Made by a program: the position numbers and the translations under genes. A stretch of 64,000 bases of DNA, from contig NZ_JAQIIX010000002.1 in assembly GCF_036946495.1 (NCBI RefSeq), positions 3,286,001 through 3,350,000 on the forward strand. The letters are read 5' to 3'. Below are positions 48,426 through 56,965 of this stretch, piece by piece; the stretch's first letter is position 1, and the number at the start of each line of letters is the position of its first letter. Origin of the DNA: Mycolicibacterium neoaurum (lineage in GTDB: Bacteria; Actinomycetota; Actinomycetes; Mycobacteriales; Mycobacteriaceae). Below the pieces are notes generated by a model. That model was not told the DNA's origin. It saw nothing but the letters and a program-made list of their open reading frames with translations, and made no database searches.

Positions 48426-48926
48426 GTGCGTGTCTACATTCCGGCGACCCTGCCGATGCTGACCCAACTGGTCGCCGACCGGCTGATCCATGCCCGTAGC
48501 GGCACCGCGTTCGCGGTCACGCCGACGCTGCGCGAGGCCTATTCCGAGGGTGACGACGAGGAGTTGGCCGAGGTTGCCCTCGCCGATGCCGCCTTGGCGT
48601 CGCTTCGGTTGCTGGCCGGTGAGCAGGGCGAGCCCGCCGCGTCGCCGCGTCGGGCGGTACTGGTCGCCGATGTGGAGGGTGTGACGGTCCGGCCCGATCT
48701 CGACGATGCCGTGGTCAGACTGGCCGGTCCGGTCGCGATCGACGACATCGTCGCAGCGTATGTGGACAACTCCGGGGCCGAGCCCGCGGTGCTCAGGGCC
48801 ATCGAGGTGATCGACGAGGCCGATCTCGGCGACGAGGATGCGGAGTTGGCCGTCGGCGATGCCCAGGATCACGACCTCGCCTGGTACGCGCCGCAGGAGT
48901 TGCCATTCCTGCTCGAGCTGTTGTGA
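48426..48926 (+). CDS. DUF6912-like conserved protein (Rv3231c-like)
   Basis: A 166-residue acidic protein of unknown function, conserved near desA3 in mycobacteria. It begins MRVYIPATLPMLTQLVADRL. A middle segment, AVDVEGVTVRPDLDDAVVRL-like, is followed by AIDDIVAAYVDNSGAEPAVLRAIEVID and ends AWYAPQELPFLLELL. No membrane segment or catalytic motif is seen. A -10-like TAGTCT (48414-48419), which includes the BCCT stop codon, ends six bases before the GTG start, so a leaderless transcript is likely. Confidence 0.82.
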   Translation: MRVYIPATLPMLTQLVADRLIHARSGTAFAVTPTLREAYSEGDDEELAEVALADAALASLRLLAGEQGEPAASPRRAVLVADVEGVTVRPDLDDAVVRLAGPVAIDDIVAAYVDNSGAEPAVLRAIEVIDEADLGDEDAELAVGDAQDHDLAWYAPQELPFLLELL

Positions 48927-48980
48927 CGTAGATCGCTCCGGCAGACGGTTTTCTGGTCTGCAAAGTTCTGTACGGGCGCG

Positions 48981-49002
48981 TAACTTACGGTACCGTAGGT
49001 TA
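48981..49002. promoter_or_regulatory. 22-base palindromic operator ahead of the DesA3 reductase gene
   Basis: The two 11-base halves, TAACTTACGGT and its inverse ACCGTAGGTTA, form a palindrome with one mismatch. The same palindrome recurs at 50226. TAGGTT at 48996-49001 inside the right half fits a -10 box, so the bound factor would cover the promoter. GAGGAG at 49014-49019 is the ribosome site of the downstream gene. This form suggests a TetR-like repressor; the regulator is not in the immediate neighbourhood. Confidence 0.75.
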
Positions 49003-49028
49003 GCCGCGCACGTGAGGAGCTACAGGCA

Positions 49029-50195
49029 GTGGCCAAGAACGAAATCAAGGTCTCGGCCAAAGTGGCCGACACCGTCCGCCCGACGATCGCCGGCGCGGAC
49101 CGGCATCGTGGCTGGCATGCCCTGCGGACCATCGCAGGCCGCATCACCACGCCGCTGTTGCCCGATGACTACCTGAAGCTGGCCAACCCGCTGTGGTCGG
49201 CCCGCGAGCTCCGCGGCCGGGTTGTCGAGGTGCGCCGCGAGACGGTGGATTCGGCGACGCTGGTCATCAAGCCCGGTTGGGGTTTCTCCTTCGACTACGC
49301 GCCGGGGCAGTACATCGGCATCGGCCTGCTGGTCGACGGTCGCTGGCGGTGGCGGTCCTATTCGTTGACCTCGGCTCCCGTGCGCGGCGACCGGCAGGCG
49401 GGCGTCGGCTCGCGCGGTCCGCGCACCATCACCATCACGGTCAAGGCGATGCCCGAGGGCTTCCTGTCGACGCACCTGGTCGGCGGCGTCGCGCCGGGCA
49501 CCATCGTGCGGCTGGCCGCCCCGCAGGGCAATTTCGTCATGCCGGATCCGGCCCCGGCCAAGGTGCTGTTCCTGACGGCGGGGTCGGGTATCACCCCGGT
49601 CATGTCGATGCTGCGCACACTGGTCCGCCACGATCAGATCACCGACATCGTGCACGTGCACTCGGCTCCCACCGAGGCCGATGTCATGTTCGCCGGTGAG
49701 CTCAAGGAGCTCCACGATGCCCATCCGGGTTACCGGATGCAGTTGCGCGCCACCCGGACCCAGGGCCGGCTCGACCTGTCCCGCCTCGACGAGGTGGTGC
49801 CGGATTGGCGCGACCGGCAGGCGTGGGCGTGCGGGCCGGAGGCCATGCTCGATGATGCCGAGCGGGTGTGGACCGAGGCCGGTATCGCCGGTGACCTGCA
49901 CCTGGAGCGGTTCGCCGTGTCGCGTGCGGCGCCGCACGGCACCGGTGGAACGGTCACCTTCGAGCGCAGTGGGAAGACGGTGGCCGCGGATGCCGCGACC
50001 TCGCTGATGGAGGCCGGCGAAGGCGCGGGCATCCAGATGCCGTTCGGATGTCGGATGGGTATCTGTCAGTCCTGTGTCGTCGGGCTGGTCGAAGGGCATG
50101 TCCGAGATCTGCGCACCGGCGTCGAGCACGAGCCGGGCTCGCGGGTGCAGACCTGCGTCTCCGCGGCATCGGGCGACTGCACGTTGGATGCATAG
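49029..50195 (+). CDS. Flavin/2Fe-2S oxidoreductase, electron donor to DesA3 (Rv3230c-like)
   Basis: Passes electrons from NAD(P)H through FAD and a 2Fe-2S centre to the acyl-CoA desaturase DesA3; the M. tuberculosis pair (Rv3230c/DesA3) works this way. It has 388 residues. The FAD-binding domain has RWRSYSLTSAP (about 112-122), the NAD domain has VLFLTAGSGITPVMSML (about 179-195), and the C-terminal plant-type ferredoxin domain has CRMGICQSC (about 341-349) with the fourth cysteine in VQTCVS. GTG start at 49029 with GAGGAG nine bases upstream. It shares an operator sequence with desA3. Confidence 0.95.
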   Translation: MAKNEIKVSAKVADTVRPTIAGADRHRGWHALRTIAGRITTPLLPDDYLKLANPLWSARELRGRVVEVRRETVDSATLVIKPGWGFSFDYAPGQYIGIGLLVDGRWRWRSYSLTSAPVRGDRQAGVGSRGPRTITITVKAMPEGFLSTHLVGGVAPGTIVRLAAPQGNFVMPDPAPAKVLFLTAGSGITPVMSMLRTLVRHDQITDIVHVHSAPTEADVMFAGELKELHDAHPGYRMQLRATRTQGRLDLSRLDEVVPDWRDRQAWACGPEAMLDDAERVWTEAGIAGDLHLERFAVSRAAPHGTGGTVTFERSGKTVAADAATSLMEAGEGAGIQMPFGCRMGICQSCVVGLVEGHVRDLRTGVEHEPGSRVQTCVSAASGDCTLDA

Positions 50196-50225
50196 CTTTT
50201 TGGCCGCATAGCTTTTACTGACTAG

Positions 50226-50262
50226 TAACCTACGGTGCCGTAGGTTACGCTACCGTAGTAAC
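50226..50262. promoter_or_regulatory. Second copy of the palindromic operator, ahead of desA3
   Basis: The palindrome TAACCTACGGT with its inverse (50226-50247) has one mismatch and differs from the copy at 48981 at only two of 22 positions. TAGGTT (50241-50246) again lies within it as a candidate -10. A weaker overlapping repeat, GTTAC-N9-GTAAC, follows at 50244-50262. The desA3 ribosome site GGAAGGAG is at 50264-50271. Confidence 0.75.
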
Positions 50263-50282
50263 CGGAAGGAGGGCCGAACAAT

Positions 50283-51536
50283 ATGGCAGTAACCGACGTG
50301 CCGGAATTCGCACATCTCACCGAGGCGGATATCGAAGCGCTGGGTGCAGAACTGGACGCGATCCGTCAGGACATCGAAGACTCGCGTGGCGCCGACGACG
50401 CCCGCTACATCCGCCGGACCATCGCCTTCCAGCGGGGCCTGGATCTCACCGGCCGACTGCTGTTGGCGGCCAGCTCCAAGCGATTCTTCTGGTGGGCGGG
50501 GGCATCCACCCTTGGCGTGGCCAAGATCATCGAGAACATGGAGATCGGCCACAACGTCATGCACGGCCAGTGGGACTGGATGAACGATCCCGAGATTCAC
50601 TCTTCCTCGTGGGAGTGGGACATGGGTGGGGCGTCCAAGCACTGGCGATTCACCCACAACTTCATGCATCACAAGTACACCAACATCCTGGGTATGGACG
50701 ACGATGTGGGCTACGGCCTCATCCGCGTCACCAGGGATGCCAGGTGGAAGCCGATGAACGTCTTCAACCTGCTGTTCAACACGGCGTTGATGTCGTTGTT
50801 CGAATGGGGAGTCGGCCTGCAGCACTTGGAGATCGGCAAGATCTTCAAGGGGCGCGACGACCGCGCGGCAACCGTGGTCCGGATGAAGGAATTCGGCGTC
50901 AAGGCCGGTCATCAGATCGCCAAGGACTACGTGCTGTGGCCGGCGCTGACCTCGTTGTCACCCGGTGCGACCTACAAGTCGACGATGCGAGCCAACTTCG
51001 TGGCCAACATCATCCGCAACGTGTGGGCCAACGCGGTCATCTTCTGCGGGCATTTCCCCGACGGCGCGGAGAAGTTCACCAAGACCGATATGGTGGGCGA
51101 GACCCGTGGCCAGTGGTACCTGCGGCAGATGTTGGGCAGCGCCAACTTCGACAACGGCCCGGTGTTGCGCTTCATGAGCGGCAACCTGTGCCACCAGATC
51201 GAACATCACCTGTTCCCCGATCTGCCGAGTAACCGCTACTACGACATCTCGATCAAGGTGCGGGCGTTGTGCGAGAAGTACGACCTGCCCTACACCACCG
51301 GGCCGTTCCTGGTGCAGTACGGCAAGGCCTGGCGCACCATCGCCAAGCTGTCGCTGCCGGACAAGTACCTCAAGGACACCCGGGACAACGCGCCGGAGAC
51401 CCGCAGCGAGCGGATGTTCGAGGAACTCGAAGGCTTCGGTGGCGTCGATCCGGCCACCGGCAAGCGTCGTGGTCTGAAGTCGGCGATCGCCGCGGTCCGC
51501 GGCGGTGGGTGGCGTAAGCACAAAGCCGCCGCCTGA
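50283..51536 (+). CDS. desA3: Acyl-CoA delta-9 desaturase DesA3
   Basis: Membrane di-iron enzyme that inserts the delta-9 double bond into stearoyl-CoA, making oleate for membrane lipids. It has 417 residues. The three histidine boxes are HNVMH (90-94), HNFMHH (125-130) and HQIEHH (304-309), with hydrophobic stretches near 70-90, 160-175 and 240-258. The ATG at 50283 has GGAAGGAG upstream. Its electron source is the oxidoreductase encoded just before it, which has the same operator. A strong hairpin closes the unit. Confidence 0.96.
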   Translation: MAVTDVPEFAHLTEADIEALGAELDAIRQDIEDSRGADDARYIRRTIAFQRGLDLTGRLLLAASSKRFFWWAGASTLGVAKIIENMEIGHNVMHGQWDWMNDPEIHSSSWEWDMGGASKHWRFTHNFMHHKYTNILGMDDDVGYGLIRVTRDARWKPMNVFNLLFNTALMSLFEWGVGLQHLEIGKIFKGRDDRAATVVRMKEFGVKAGHQIAKDYVLWPALTSLSPGATYKSTMRANFVANIIRNVWANAVIFCGHFPDGAEKFTKTDMVGETRGQWYLRQMLGSANFDNGPVLRFMSGNLCHQIEHHLFPDLPSNRYYDISIKVRALCEKYDLPYTTGPFLVQYGKAWRTIAKLSLPDKYLKDTRDNAPETRSERMFEELEGFGGVDPATGKRRGLKSAIAAVRGGGWRKHKAAA

Positions 51537-51550
51537 GGCTCAGGTACACA

Positions 51551-51593
51551 ACCGCGAGCGTGCGTGTCTGCACCCAGACACGCCGCTCGCGGT
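51551..51593. terminator. Bidirectional hairpin between desA3 and rsgA
   Basis: ACCGCGAGCGTGCGTGTCTG (51551-51570) pairs with 51575-51593 over 19 base pairs with one bulged T and a 4-base loop. A further partial copy of the CGCGCTCGCGG motif follows at about 51604-51618. It separates two convergent genes. The sequence resembles a short intergenic repeat that recurs in fast-growing mycobacteria, as far as I recall. Confidence 0.8.
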
Positions 51594-51619
51594 TCTGCAT
51601 TCACACGCGCTCGCGGTAG

Positions 51620-52606
51620 TCAGTAACCCGCTTCGCTCAGGGTGACCAGCAGCCGTCGCGCCGCGGCCACCCGCGCCGCCGCCGGACCGGTCAGCGCGTC
51701 CAGTGCACACTCGGGGTCGGCCGGCGGCCCGAGGTGGCCGCAGCCGCGGGGGCAATCGTCCACGGCGGCAGCCAGATCCGAGAAAGCCTGGACGACGTCG
51801 TCGGCTTGGACATGGGCCAGCCCGAACGACCGGATGCCCGGTGTATCGATCACCCATCCCGATTCCCGCAGGGGCAGGGCAACCGACTGGGTGGATGTGT
51901 GTCGGCCCTTGCCGACTCCGGTCACCGACCCGGTTGCCCGTTCCGCCTCCGGCACAAGACGATTCACCAGTGTCGACTTGCCGACCCCGGAATGCCCGAG
52001 CAGCACCGTCACCTTGCCCGCCAGCAGTGGCGCCACCACGTCCAGCGGATCATCCCGACCCGCCGTCACCACCTGCAGATCCAGATCGGCGAATTGCGCG
52101 GCGAACGGTTCGGCATCGGCAAGGTCGGATTTGGTCAGGCAGAGGATCGGTGACAGTCCGCCGGTGTACGCCGCGATCAGGGCGCGTTCGACGAACCCGG
52201 TGCGCGGCGGCGGATCGGCCAGCGCCACCACGATCAACAGCTGATCGGCGTTGGCCACCACCACCCGCTCGGTCGGGTCGGTGTCATCGGCCGTGCGCCG
52301 CAACACCGTTCGCCGTTCGGCGCGACGGATGATGCGGGCCAGTGTGTCCGGCCGCCCGGACACGTCACCGACGATGCCGACCTCGTCGCCGACGACGATC
52401 GGGGTCCGGCCGAGTTCGCGGGCCCGCATCGCGGTGACGTTGCGGTGCGGGTCCCCGCCGAGCGCGCAACCCCACCGCCCGCGGTCGACGGTGACGACCA
52501 TGGCGTCCTCGGCATCGGCGTGTTCGGGACGGGTCTTGGTGCGCGGACGCGAACCCTTGCCCGGGCGGACCCGGACATCGGACTCGTCGTACTCGCGTGA
52601 TTTCAC
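51620..52606 (-). CDS. rsgA: Ribosome small subunit-dependent GTPase RsgA
   Basis: Circularly permuted GTPase that checks late 30S assembly. It has 328 residues from the GTG at 52606. An N-terminal basic tail and OB-fold (about 40-120) precede the permuted G domain: TKSD (G4, about 162-165), the P-loop GHSGVGKSTLVNRL (about 206-219) and DTPGIRSFGL (G3, about 253-262). The C-terminal zinc site is CPRGCGHLGPPADPEC. The start overlaps the aroA stop by four bases, so it is the second gene of an aroA-rsgA unit. Confidence 0.94.
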   Translation of the reverse strand: MKSREYDESDVRVRPGKGSRPRTKTRPEHADAEDAMVVTVDRGRWGCALGGDPHRNVTAMRARELGRTPIVVGDEVGIVGDVSGRPDTLARIIRRAERRTVLRRTADDTDPTERVVVANADQLLIVVALADPPPRTGFVERALIAAYTGGLSPILCLTKSDLADAEPFAAQFADLDLQVVTAGRDDPLDVVAPLLAGKVTVLLGHSGVGKSTLVNRLVPEAERATGSVTGVGKGRHTSTQSVALPLRESGWVIDTPGIRSFGLAHVQADDVVQAFSDLAAAVDDCPRGCGHLGPPADPECALDALTGPAAARVAAARRLLVTLSEAGY

Positions 52607-53868
52607 ATCTGACCCAACATCGCCGCCCACATCCCCGGGAAGTCGGGCAGGGTCTTGGCCGTGGTGGCGATGTCCTCGACCTCGACCCCCGGCACCCGCA
52701 ACCCGATGATCGCGCCCGCGGTGGCCATCCGGTGATCGGCATAGGACCGCCACACCCCGCCGTGCAGCGGCGTCGCGGTGATCTGCAGGCCGTCCTCGGT
52801 CTCGGTGCAGTCGCCGCCCAGGTTGGTGATCTCGGTGCGCAGTGCCGCCAGCCGGTCGGTCTCGTGCCCGCGCAGATGCGCAATGCCGCGCAGTGTGGAC
52901 ACCGATCCGGGCGTGGCCAGGGTCGCCAGCGCGGCCACCGAGGGGGCCAGTTCGCCGATATCGTGCAGGTCGATGTCGATACCGGCGAATTGCGCGGCGC
53001 CGCGCGCTTCCAGATAGGAATCATGCTGTACGGCAGTCACATTCACCCGCAACAGCAGGTCGAGGATATCGCCGGCCGGCTGGATGCTCGCCGCAGGCCA
53101 GCGGTTGATCCGCACGGTGCCCGCGGTGACGGCCGCGGCGGCCAGGAACGGCACGGAGTTCGACAGGTCGGGCTCGATCACCCAGTCCCTGGCCGCCACC
53201 GTGCCCGGTTCGACGCGCCACCGATTGGCGACGCTGTCGTCGACGCTCACCCCGGCGCTGCGCAGCATCGATACCGTCATCGAGATGTGCGGGGCCGAGG
53301 GCACCGAGTCGCCGGTGTGCACCACGGTCAGTCCGTCGGTGAAACCCGCGCCGGACAACAGCAGACCCGAGACGAACTGGGAGGACGCCGACGCGTCGAT
53401 GCGGACCTCGCCACCGGACACCGCGCCGTGCCCGCGCACGCGGAATGGCAATCCCTCGCCCTCGATGTCGACACCGAGACTGCGCAGCGCATCCAGCAGC
53501 GGCGCGATCGGGCGCGCCCTGGCCTGTTCGTCACCGTCGAAGATGACGGTCTCACCGCCCTGGGCGGCGACCGCCGGTAGGAAACGCAGGACCGTGCCTG
53601 CCAGCCCGCAATCGATGCGGGTGTCCGCGGCCGGCGCCACGACGCCCTCGACGGTCAGTTCGGTGCCCGCGCCGCCGACCCGTACGCCCAGGGCGCGCAG
53701 GGCGTCGATCATCAGGTCGGTATCGCGGCTGCGCAGCGCGCCGTCGATGGTCGACGCTCCTGCCAGCGCGGCCAGCACCAACGCGCGGTTGGTCAAGGAT
53801 TTGGACCCCGGCACCTCGACGGTGGCGTTCACGGGGGTGGTGGTCGTCGGTGCCGGCCAGTTGCTCAC
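52603..53868 (-). CDS. aroA: 5-enolpyruvylshikimate-3-phosphate synthase
   Basis: Shikimate pathway: joins PEP and shikimate-3-phosphate, the target of glyphosate. It has 421 residues. Signatures are EVPGSKSLTNRALVLAALA (about 18-36), DCGLAGTVLRFLPAVAA (about 79-95), ASASSQFVSGLLL and GHETDRLAAL. The GTG at 53868 gives the N-terminus that aligns with the M. tuberculosis enzyme; upstream in-frame codons lie in the divergent SRAP promoter. It diverges from the SRAP gene with 19 bases between starts. Confidence 0.96.
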   Translation of the reverse strand: MSNWPAPTTTTPVNATVEVPGSKSLTNRALVLAALAGASTIDGALRSRDTDLMIDALRALGVRVGGAGTELTVEGVVAPAADTRIDCGLAGTVLRFLPAVAAQGGETVIFDGDEQARARPIAPLLDALRSLGVDIEGEGLPFRVRGHGAVSGGEVRIDASASSQFVSGLLLSGAGFTDGLTVVHTGDSVPSAPHISMTVSMLRSAGVSVDDSVANRWRVEPGTVAARDWVIEPDLSNSVPFLAAAAVTAGTVRINRWPAASIQPAGDILDLLLRVNVTAVQHDSYLEARGAAQFAGIDIDLHDIGELAPSVAALATLATPGSVSTLRGIAHLRGHETDRLAALRTEITNLGGDCTETEDGLQITATPLHGGVWRSYADHRMATAGAIIGLRVPGVEVEDIATTAKTLPDFPGMWAAMLGQM

Positions 53869-53887
53869 GGCCTCTATCCTGCCTGGT

Positions 53888-54670
53888 ATGTGTGGGCGAT
53901 TTGCGGTGACCACCGACCCGGCGTTGTTGGCCGAGAAAATCAAGGCCTTGGACGAAACGACCGCGACGTCCGAAGGCCAGGGCGGACCGAACTACAACGT
54001 GGCTCCCACCACGACCATAAGCTCCGTGGTTAAACGCCACGATCACGCGTCGTCGACCCAGGGCGAACCCGACGAGTCGAGCAGGCGGATCCGCTCGATG
54101 CGCTGGGGCCTGATCCCGCCCTGGTCGAAGACCGGTGAAGACGGTGGCCCCGACCTGAAGAAGGGACCGCTGCTGATCAACGCCCGCGCCGAGACGGTGA
54201 CCACCTCTCCGGCGTTCCGGGGCTCGGCCAAGTCCAAGCGCTGTCTGATCCCGATGGACGGCTGGTATGAGTGGAAGCCGGGCACCGTCGAGGGTGCCAA
54301 GAAGCCTGCCAAGACCCCGTACTACATGTACGCCGCCGACGGTGAGCCGCTCTTCATGGCCGGCTTGTGGTCCACCTGGCGGCCCAAGGACGCCGACCGG
54401 GACAGCCCACCGCTGCTCAGCTGCACCATCATCACGACCGAATCGGCGGCCCAGCTGGCCGATATCCACGACCGCATGCCGCTGACCATCAGTGCCGCCG
54501 ACTGGGACCGCTGGCTGGACCCCGACGCACCGATCGACGAGGGTCTGCTGCGCGGGCACGGCGACCTGGACCGCATCGAGATCCGCGAGGTATCGCGACT
54601 GGTCAACAGCGTGCGCAACAACGGTCCCGAGCTCATCGAGCCCGCCAAGCACGATGAGGGCCTGTTTTGA
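53888..54670 (+). CDS. SRAP-domain protein (HMCES/YedK type abasic-site shield)
   Basis: Forms a thiazolidine crosslink with abasic sites in single-stranded DNA and so protects them from cleavage. It has 260 residues. The start MCGRFAV places the catalytic Cys2 at the mature N-terminus; also NVAPTT (about 38-43), INARAETV (about 98-105), RCLIPMDGWYEWKP (about 118-131) and an active-site histidine in LADIHDRMP (about 195). TATCCT (53875-53880) ends seven bases before the ATG, a leaderless layout, which matters because any N-terminal extension would block Cys2. The stop overlaps the next gene by four bases. Confidence 0.95.
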   Translation: MCGRFAVTTDPALLAEKIKALDETTATSEGQGGPNYNVAPTTTISSVVKRHDHASSTQGEPDESSRRIRSMRWGLIPPWSKTGEDGGPDLKKGPLLINARAETVTTSPAFRGSAKSKRCLIPMDGWYEWKPGTVEGAKKPAKTPYYMYAADGEPLFMAGLWSTWRPKDADRDSPPLLSCTIITTESAAQLADIHDRMPLTISAADWDRWLDPDAPIDEGLLRGHGDLDRIEIREVSRLVNSVRNNGPELIEPAKHDEGLF

Positions 54671-56142
54671 CGCTCACACCGCCGCTCCTCGACGCTCTCG
54701 GCGCCGATCTGCGGTCCGCCGGGTTCACCGTCGATGGTGTCGCCGCACTGCTGGGACCCGAGGCCAACGATGCGCTGGGCCGCGGCATCTGGTGGCCGGC
54801 GCTGCGCGCCACCGGCGAGGACCGGTTGTCGGTGTTGATCCGCTTGTTCCTGCTCGGTGCGTCCGAACCCCGCGATCGATTACAGCGGGCGTTTCCGTCG
54901 GTGCCGCTGGACGCGTTGGTCGAGGCCGGGGTGCTGGAGCCGGAGGGTCCCGGGGGTTGGCGTGCGGCGCTGGACATCCGTCCGCACAGTGACGGCGATC
55001 GCGATCACCTGGTGGTTTCGGATCAGGACGCCGCCCTGCGTGCCGGAGGCTTGCGTCGTGATCACGTGCTCGGCATCGGCGGGGCGTCGATGTCGTTGGC
55101 CCGTGCGACCATTCGCACCCCGGTACGCCGCGCGCTGGATCTGGGCACCGGGTGCGGCATCCAGGCACTGCACCTGAACGCGCACTGCGCCGATATCGTC
55201 GCCACCGACACCAACGAGCGGGCGCTGATGTTGGCGGCGGCCACCGCGCGACTCAACGGCATGAACTGGGATATGCGCCTGGGCGACCTGTTCGAGCCGG
55301 TGGCCGGTGAACGGTTCGACCTCATCGTGTCCAATCCGCCGTTCGTCATCGGGTCGGGCGCCAGTGATTACACCTACCGCGATTCCGGGATGGCCGGAGA
55401 CCAGCTGTGCCGCAACCTGATCGAACAGTTGCCCGACCACCTCGAACCCGGCGGCACGGCCCAGATTATGGCCAACTGGATCGTCGGTGAACAGGACTGG
55501 CGCGAGCGGGTGGCAGGCTGGCTGGCCGGCACCGGGCTACACGCCTGGGTGGTGCAGCGGGAGCTGGCCGACCCGGTCAGCTATGTCTCGCTGTGGTTGG
55601 CCGACGCCGGCGAGCCGCCCGAGGTTGCCGCGGTCCGTGGCGGCCAGTGGTTGGACTGGTTCGCCCAGGAGGGTGTCCGGGCCATCGGCATGGGGCTGAT
55701 CACGGTGCGCCGCCCGGCCGGCGGTGAGCAGCCCGAACAGATCCTCGAGGAGATCACCGGCGCCGATGAGGCCCCGACCGGTCCCGAGGTGGCGGCCTTC
55801 CTCGCCCGCCGGGCCTATCTGCGCGATACCGGCGACGACGCCCTGCTCGCCGCCAAGCTGTCGACCGCACCGGTGCTGCTGGAACAGCATTCGCTGCCGG
55901 GGCCCGAAGGTTGGCAGCAGATCGGCGCCGCGGTACGCCGGCCGGGCGGACCGGGTGCGGTGATCGGCGTCGACGATGTGCTCACCGCGCTGCTGGCCGG
56001 GTGTCGCGGCGAGGTGCCGCTCGGCACGCTCATCGAACTGCTGGCCGCGCACCACGGGGTGGCCGCCGATGCGCTGGCCGATGCCGCGCTGCCGGAGATC
56101 CGGGAGGCGATCGGACGCGGGATCCTGTATCAGGCGGAGTGA
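54667..56142 (+). CDS. Class I methyltransferase of the small-domain type, DUF7059/DUF7782 flanks
   Basis: A 491-residue protein: an N-terminal helical domain (about 1-140), a central SAM-methyltransferase domain with ALDLGTGCGIQALHL (about 157-171), ATDTNERALMLA and the target-type VSNPPFVIG (about 220-228), and a C-terminal helical domain (about 340-491). NPPF resembles motifs of enzymes acting on glutamine amides or nucleic-acid bases, so a translation-factor, ribosome or DNA target is possible. The TTG start overlaps the SRAP stop (TTGA); no other start fits. Its 3' end overlaps the opposing methyltransferase by 13 bases. Confidence 0.85.
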   Translation: MTLTPPLLDALGADLRSAGFTVDGVAALLGPEANDALGRGIWWPALRATGEDRLSVLIRLFLLGASEPRDRLQRAFPSVPLDALVEAGVLEPEGPGGWRAALDIRPHSDGDRDHLVVSDQDAALRAGGLRRDHVLGIGGASMSLARATIRTPVRRALDLGTGCGIQALHLNAHCADIVATDTNERALMLAAATARLNGMNWDMRLGDLFEPVAGERFDLIVSNPPFVIGSGASDYTYRDSGMAGDQLCRNLIEQLPDHLEPGGTAQIMANWIVGEQDWRERVAGWLAGTGLHAWVVQRELADPVSYVSLWLADAGEPPEVAAVRGGQWLDWFAQEGVRAIGMGLITVRRPAGGEQPEQILEEITGADEAPTGPEVAAFLARRAYLRDTGDDALLAAKLSTAPVLLEQHSLPGPEGWQQIGAAVRRPGGPGAVIGVDDVLTALLAGCRGEVPLGTLIELLAAHHGVAADALADAALPEIREAIGRGILYQAE

Positions 56143-56903
56143 CGGACCGCGGCGATCACCGCGTAGGACGCCTCGAAACCGACTGTCCCGTCTTCGGCGG
56201 TGCGGGCCTGCAGTGCCGCCCGGAACGCCGCGACGAGTCGGTCCCTCGTCGGTTGGTCGAGGCGGGACAGGATGTCGACGTGCATGGGGGACTCGTCGGT
56301 GACGAACTGCACGGCGTGCGCTGCCGAGTCGAACGTCCACGGATGCGCACCGCGTTCGATGGTGACACCGGTGAAATCGGTGGACAGGCGTGCGGTGGCC
56401 ACCTCGGGATCGCCCCACTGATCCGGGCTGTGGGCGCCGGCCGGGCGGGGGCCGAGAACCTCGACGATCGGGTCGTAGAACGGGTTCTCGGCATCGCGCA
56501 CCCAGGTGGAGAAGACGAACACCCCGCCCGGTCGCAGCAGCCGGGCCACTTCGGTCATCATGGCCACCGGCTCGACGAAGATGGTGCCCATGTTCGACAC
56601 CGCGATGTCGAACGACGCGTCGGGCAGGCCGGTGGCGGCGGCATCGGCGGCCACCCATCGCACCGCGTCGCCACCCGGTTTACCCGCGGCGATGGCCAGC
56701 AGTTCCGGGGTCAGGTCCACGCCCGTCACGGCCGCGCCCGCTGCCGCCGCGGACAGTGCGGCGCTGCCGGTACCGCAGGCCAGGTCGACGACGTCCGCAT
56801 CGGGTAGCGGGTGCAACCGGCCCGCGGTGTCCACGACGCGGGTGGCGATGGCAGAAATCTGTTGTGCGACGGCCTCATACCGTCCTGCTGACCAGAGGGA
56901 CAC
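56130..56903 (-). CDS. Class I SAM-dependent methyltransferase (UbiE-like)
   Basis: A 257-residue methyltransferase. The SAM site is VVDLACGTGSAALSAAAAGAAVTGVDLTPELL (about residues 38-69), with DASFDIAVSNMGTIF (about 95-109) and LLRPGGVFVFSTW (about 121-133). A short helical C-terminal domain follows. The substrate is unknown; small molecules or lipids are usual. TAGGGT lies six bases before the GTG on the minus strand, a leaderless layout. Its end overlaps the convergent gene by 13 bases. Confidence 0.87.
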   Translation of the reverse strand: MSLWSAGRYEAVAQQISAIATRVVDTAGRLHPLPDADVVDLACGTGSAALSAAAAGAAVTGVDLTPELLAIAAGKPGGDAVRWVAADAAATGLPDASFDIAVSNMGTIFVEPVAMMTEVARLLRPGGVFVFSTWVRDAENPFYDPIVEVLGPRPAGAHSPDQWGDPEVATARLSTDFTGVTIERGAHPWTFDSAAHAVQFVTDESPMHVDILSRLDQPTRDRLVAAFRAALQARTAEDGTVGFEASYAVIAAVRHSA

Positions 56904-56965
56904 GTCGTCACCCTAGCCGTCGCGGGCGGCGACGGGGTGGCCACGATCTCCGGCCACTTATCCGG

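Noticed and set aside
53084..53887. Upstream in-frame part of the SRAP gene
   Set aside because: It lies antisense to aroA, and SRAP activity needs Cys2 at the N-terminus, which fixes the start at 53888.
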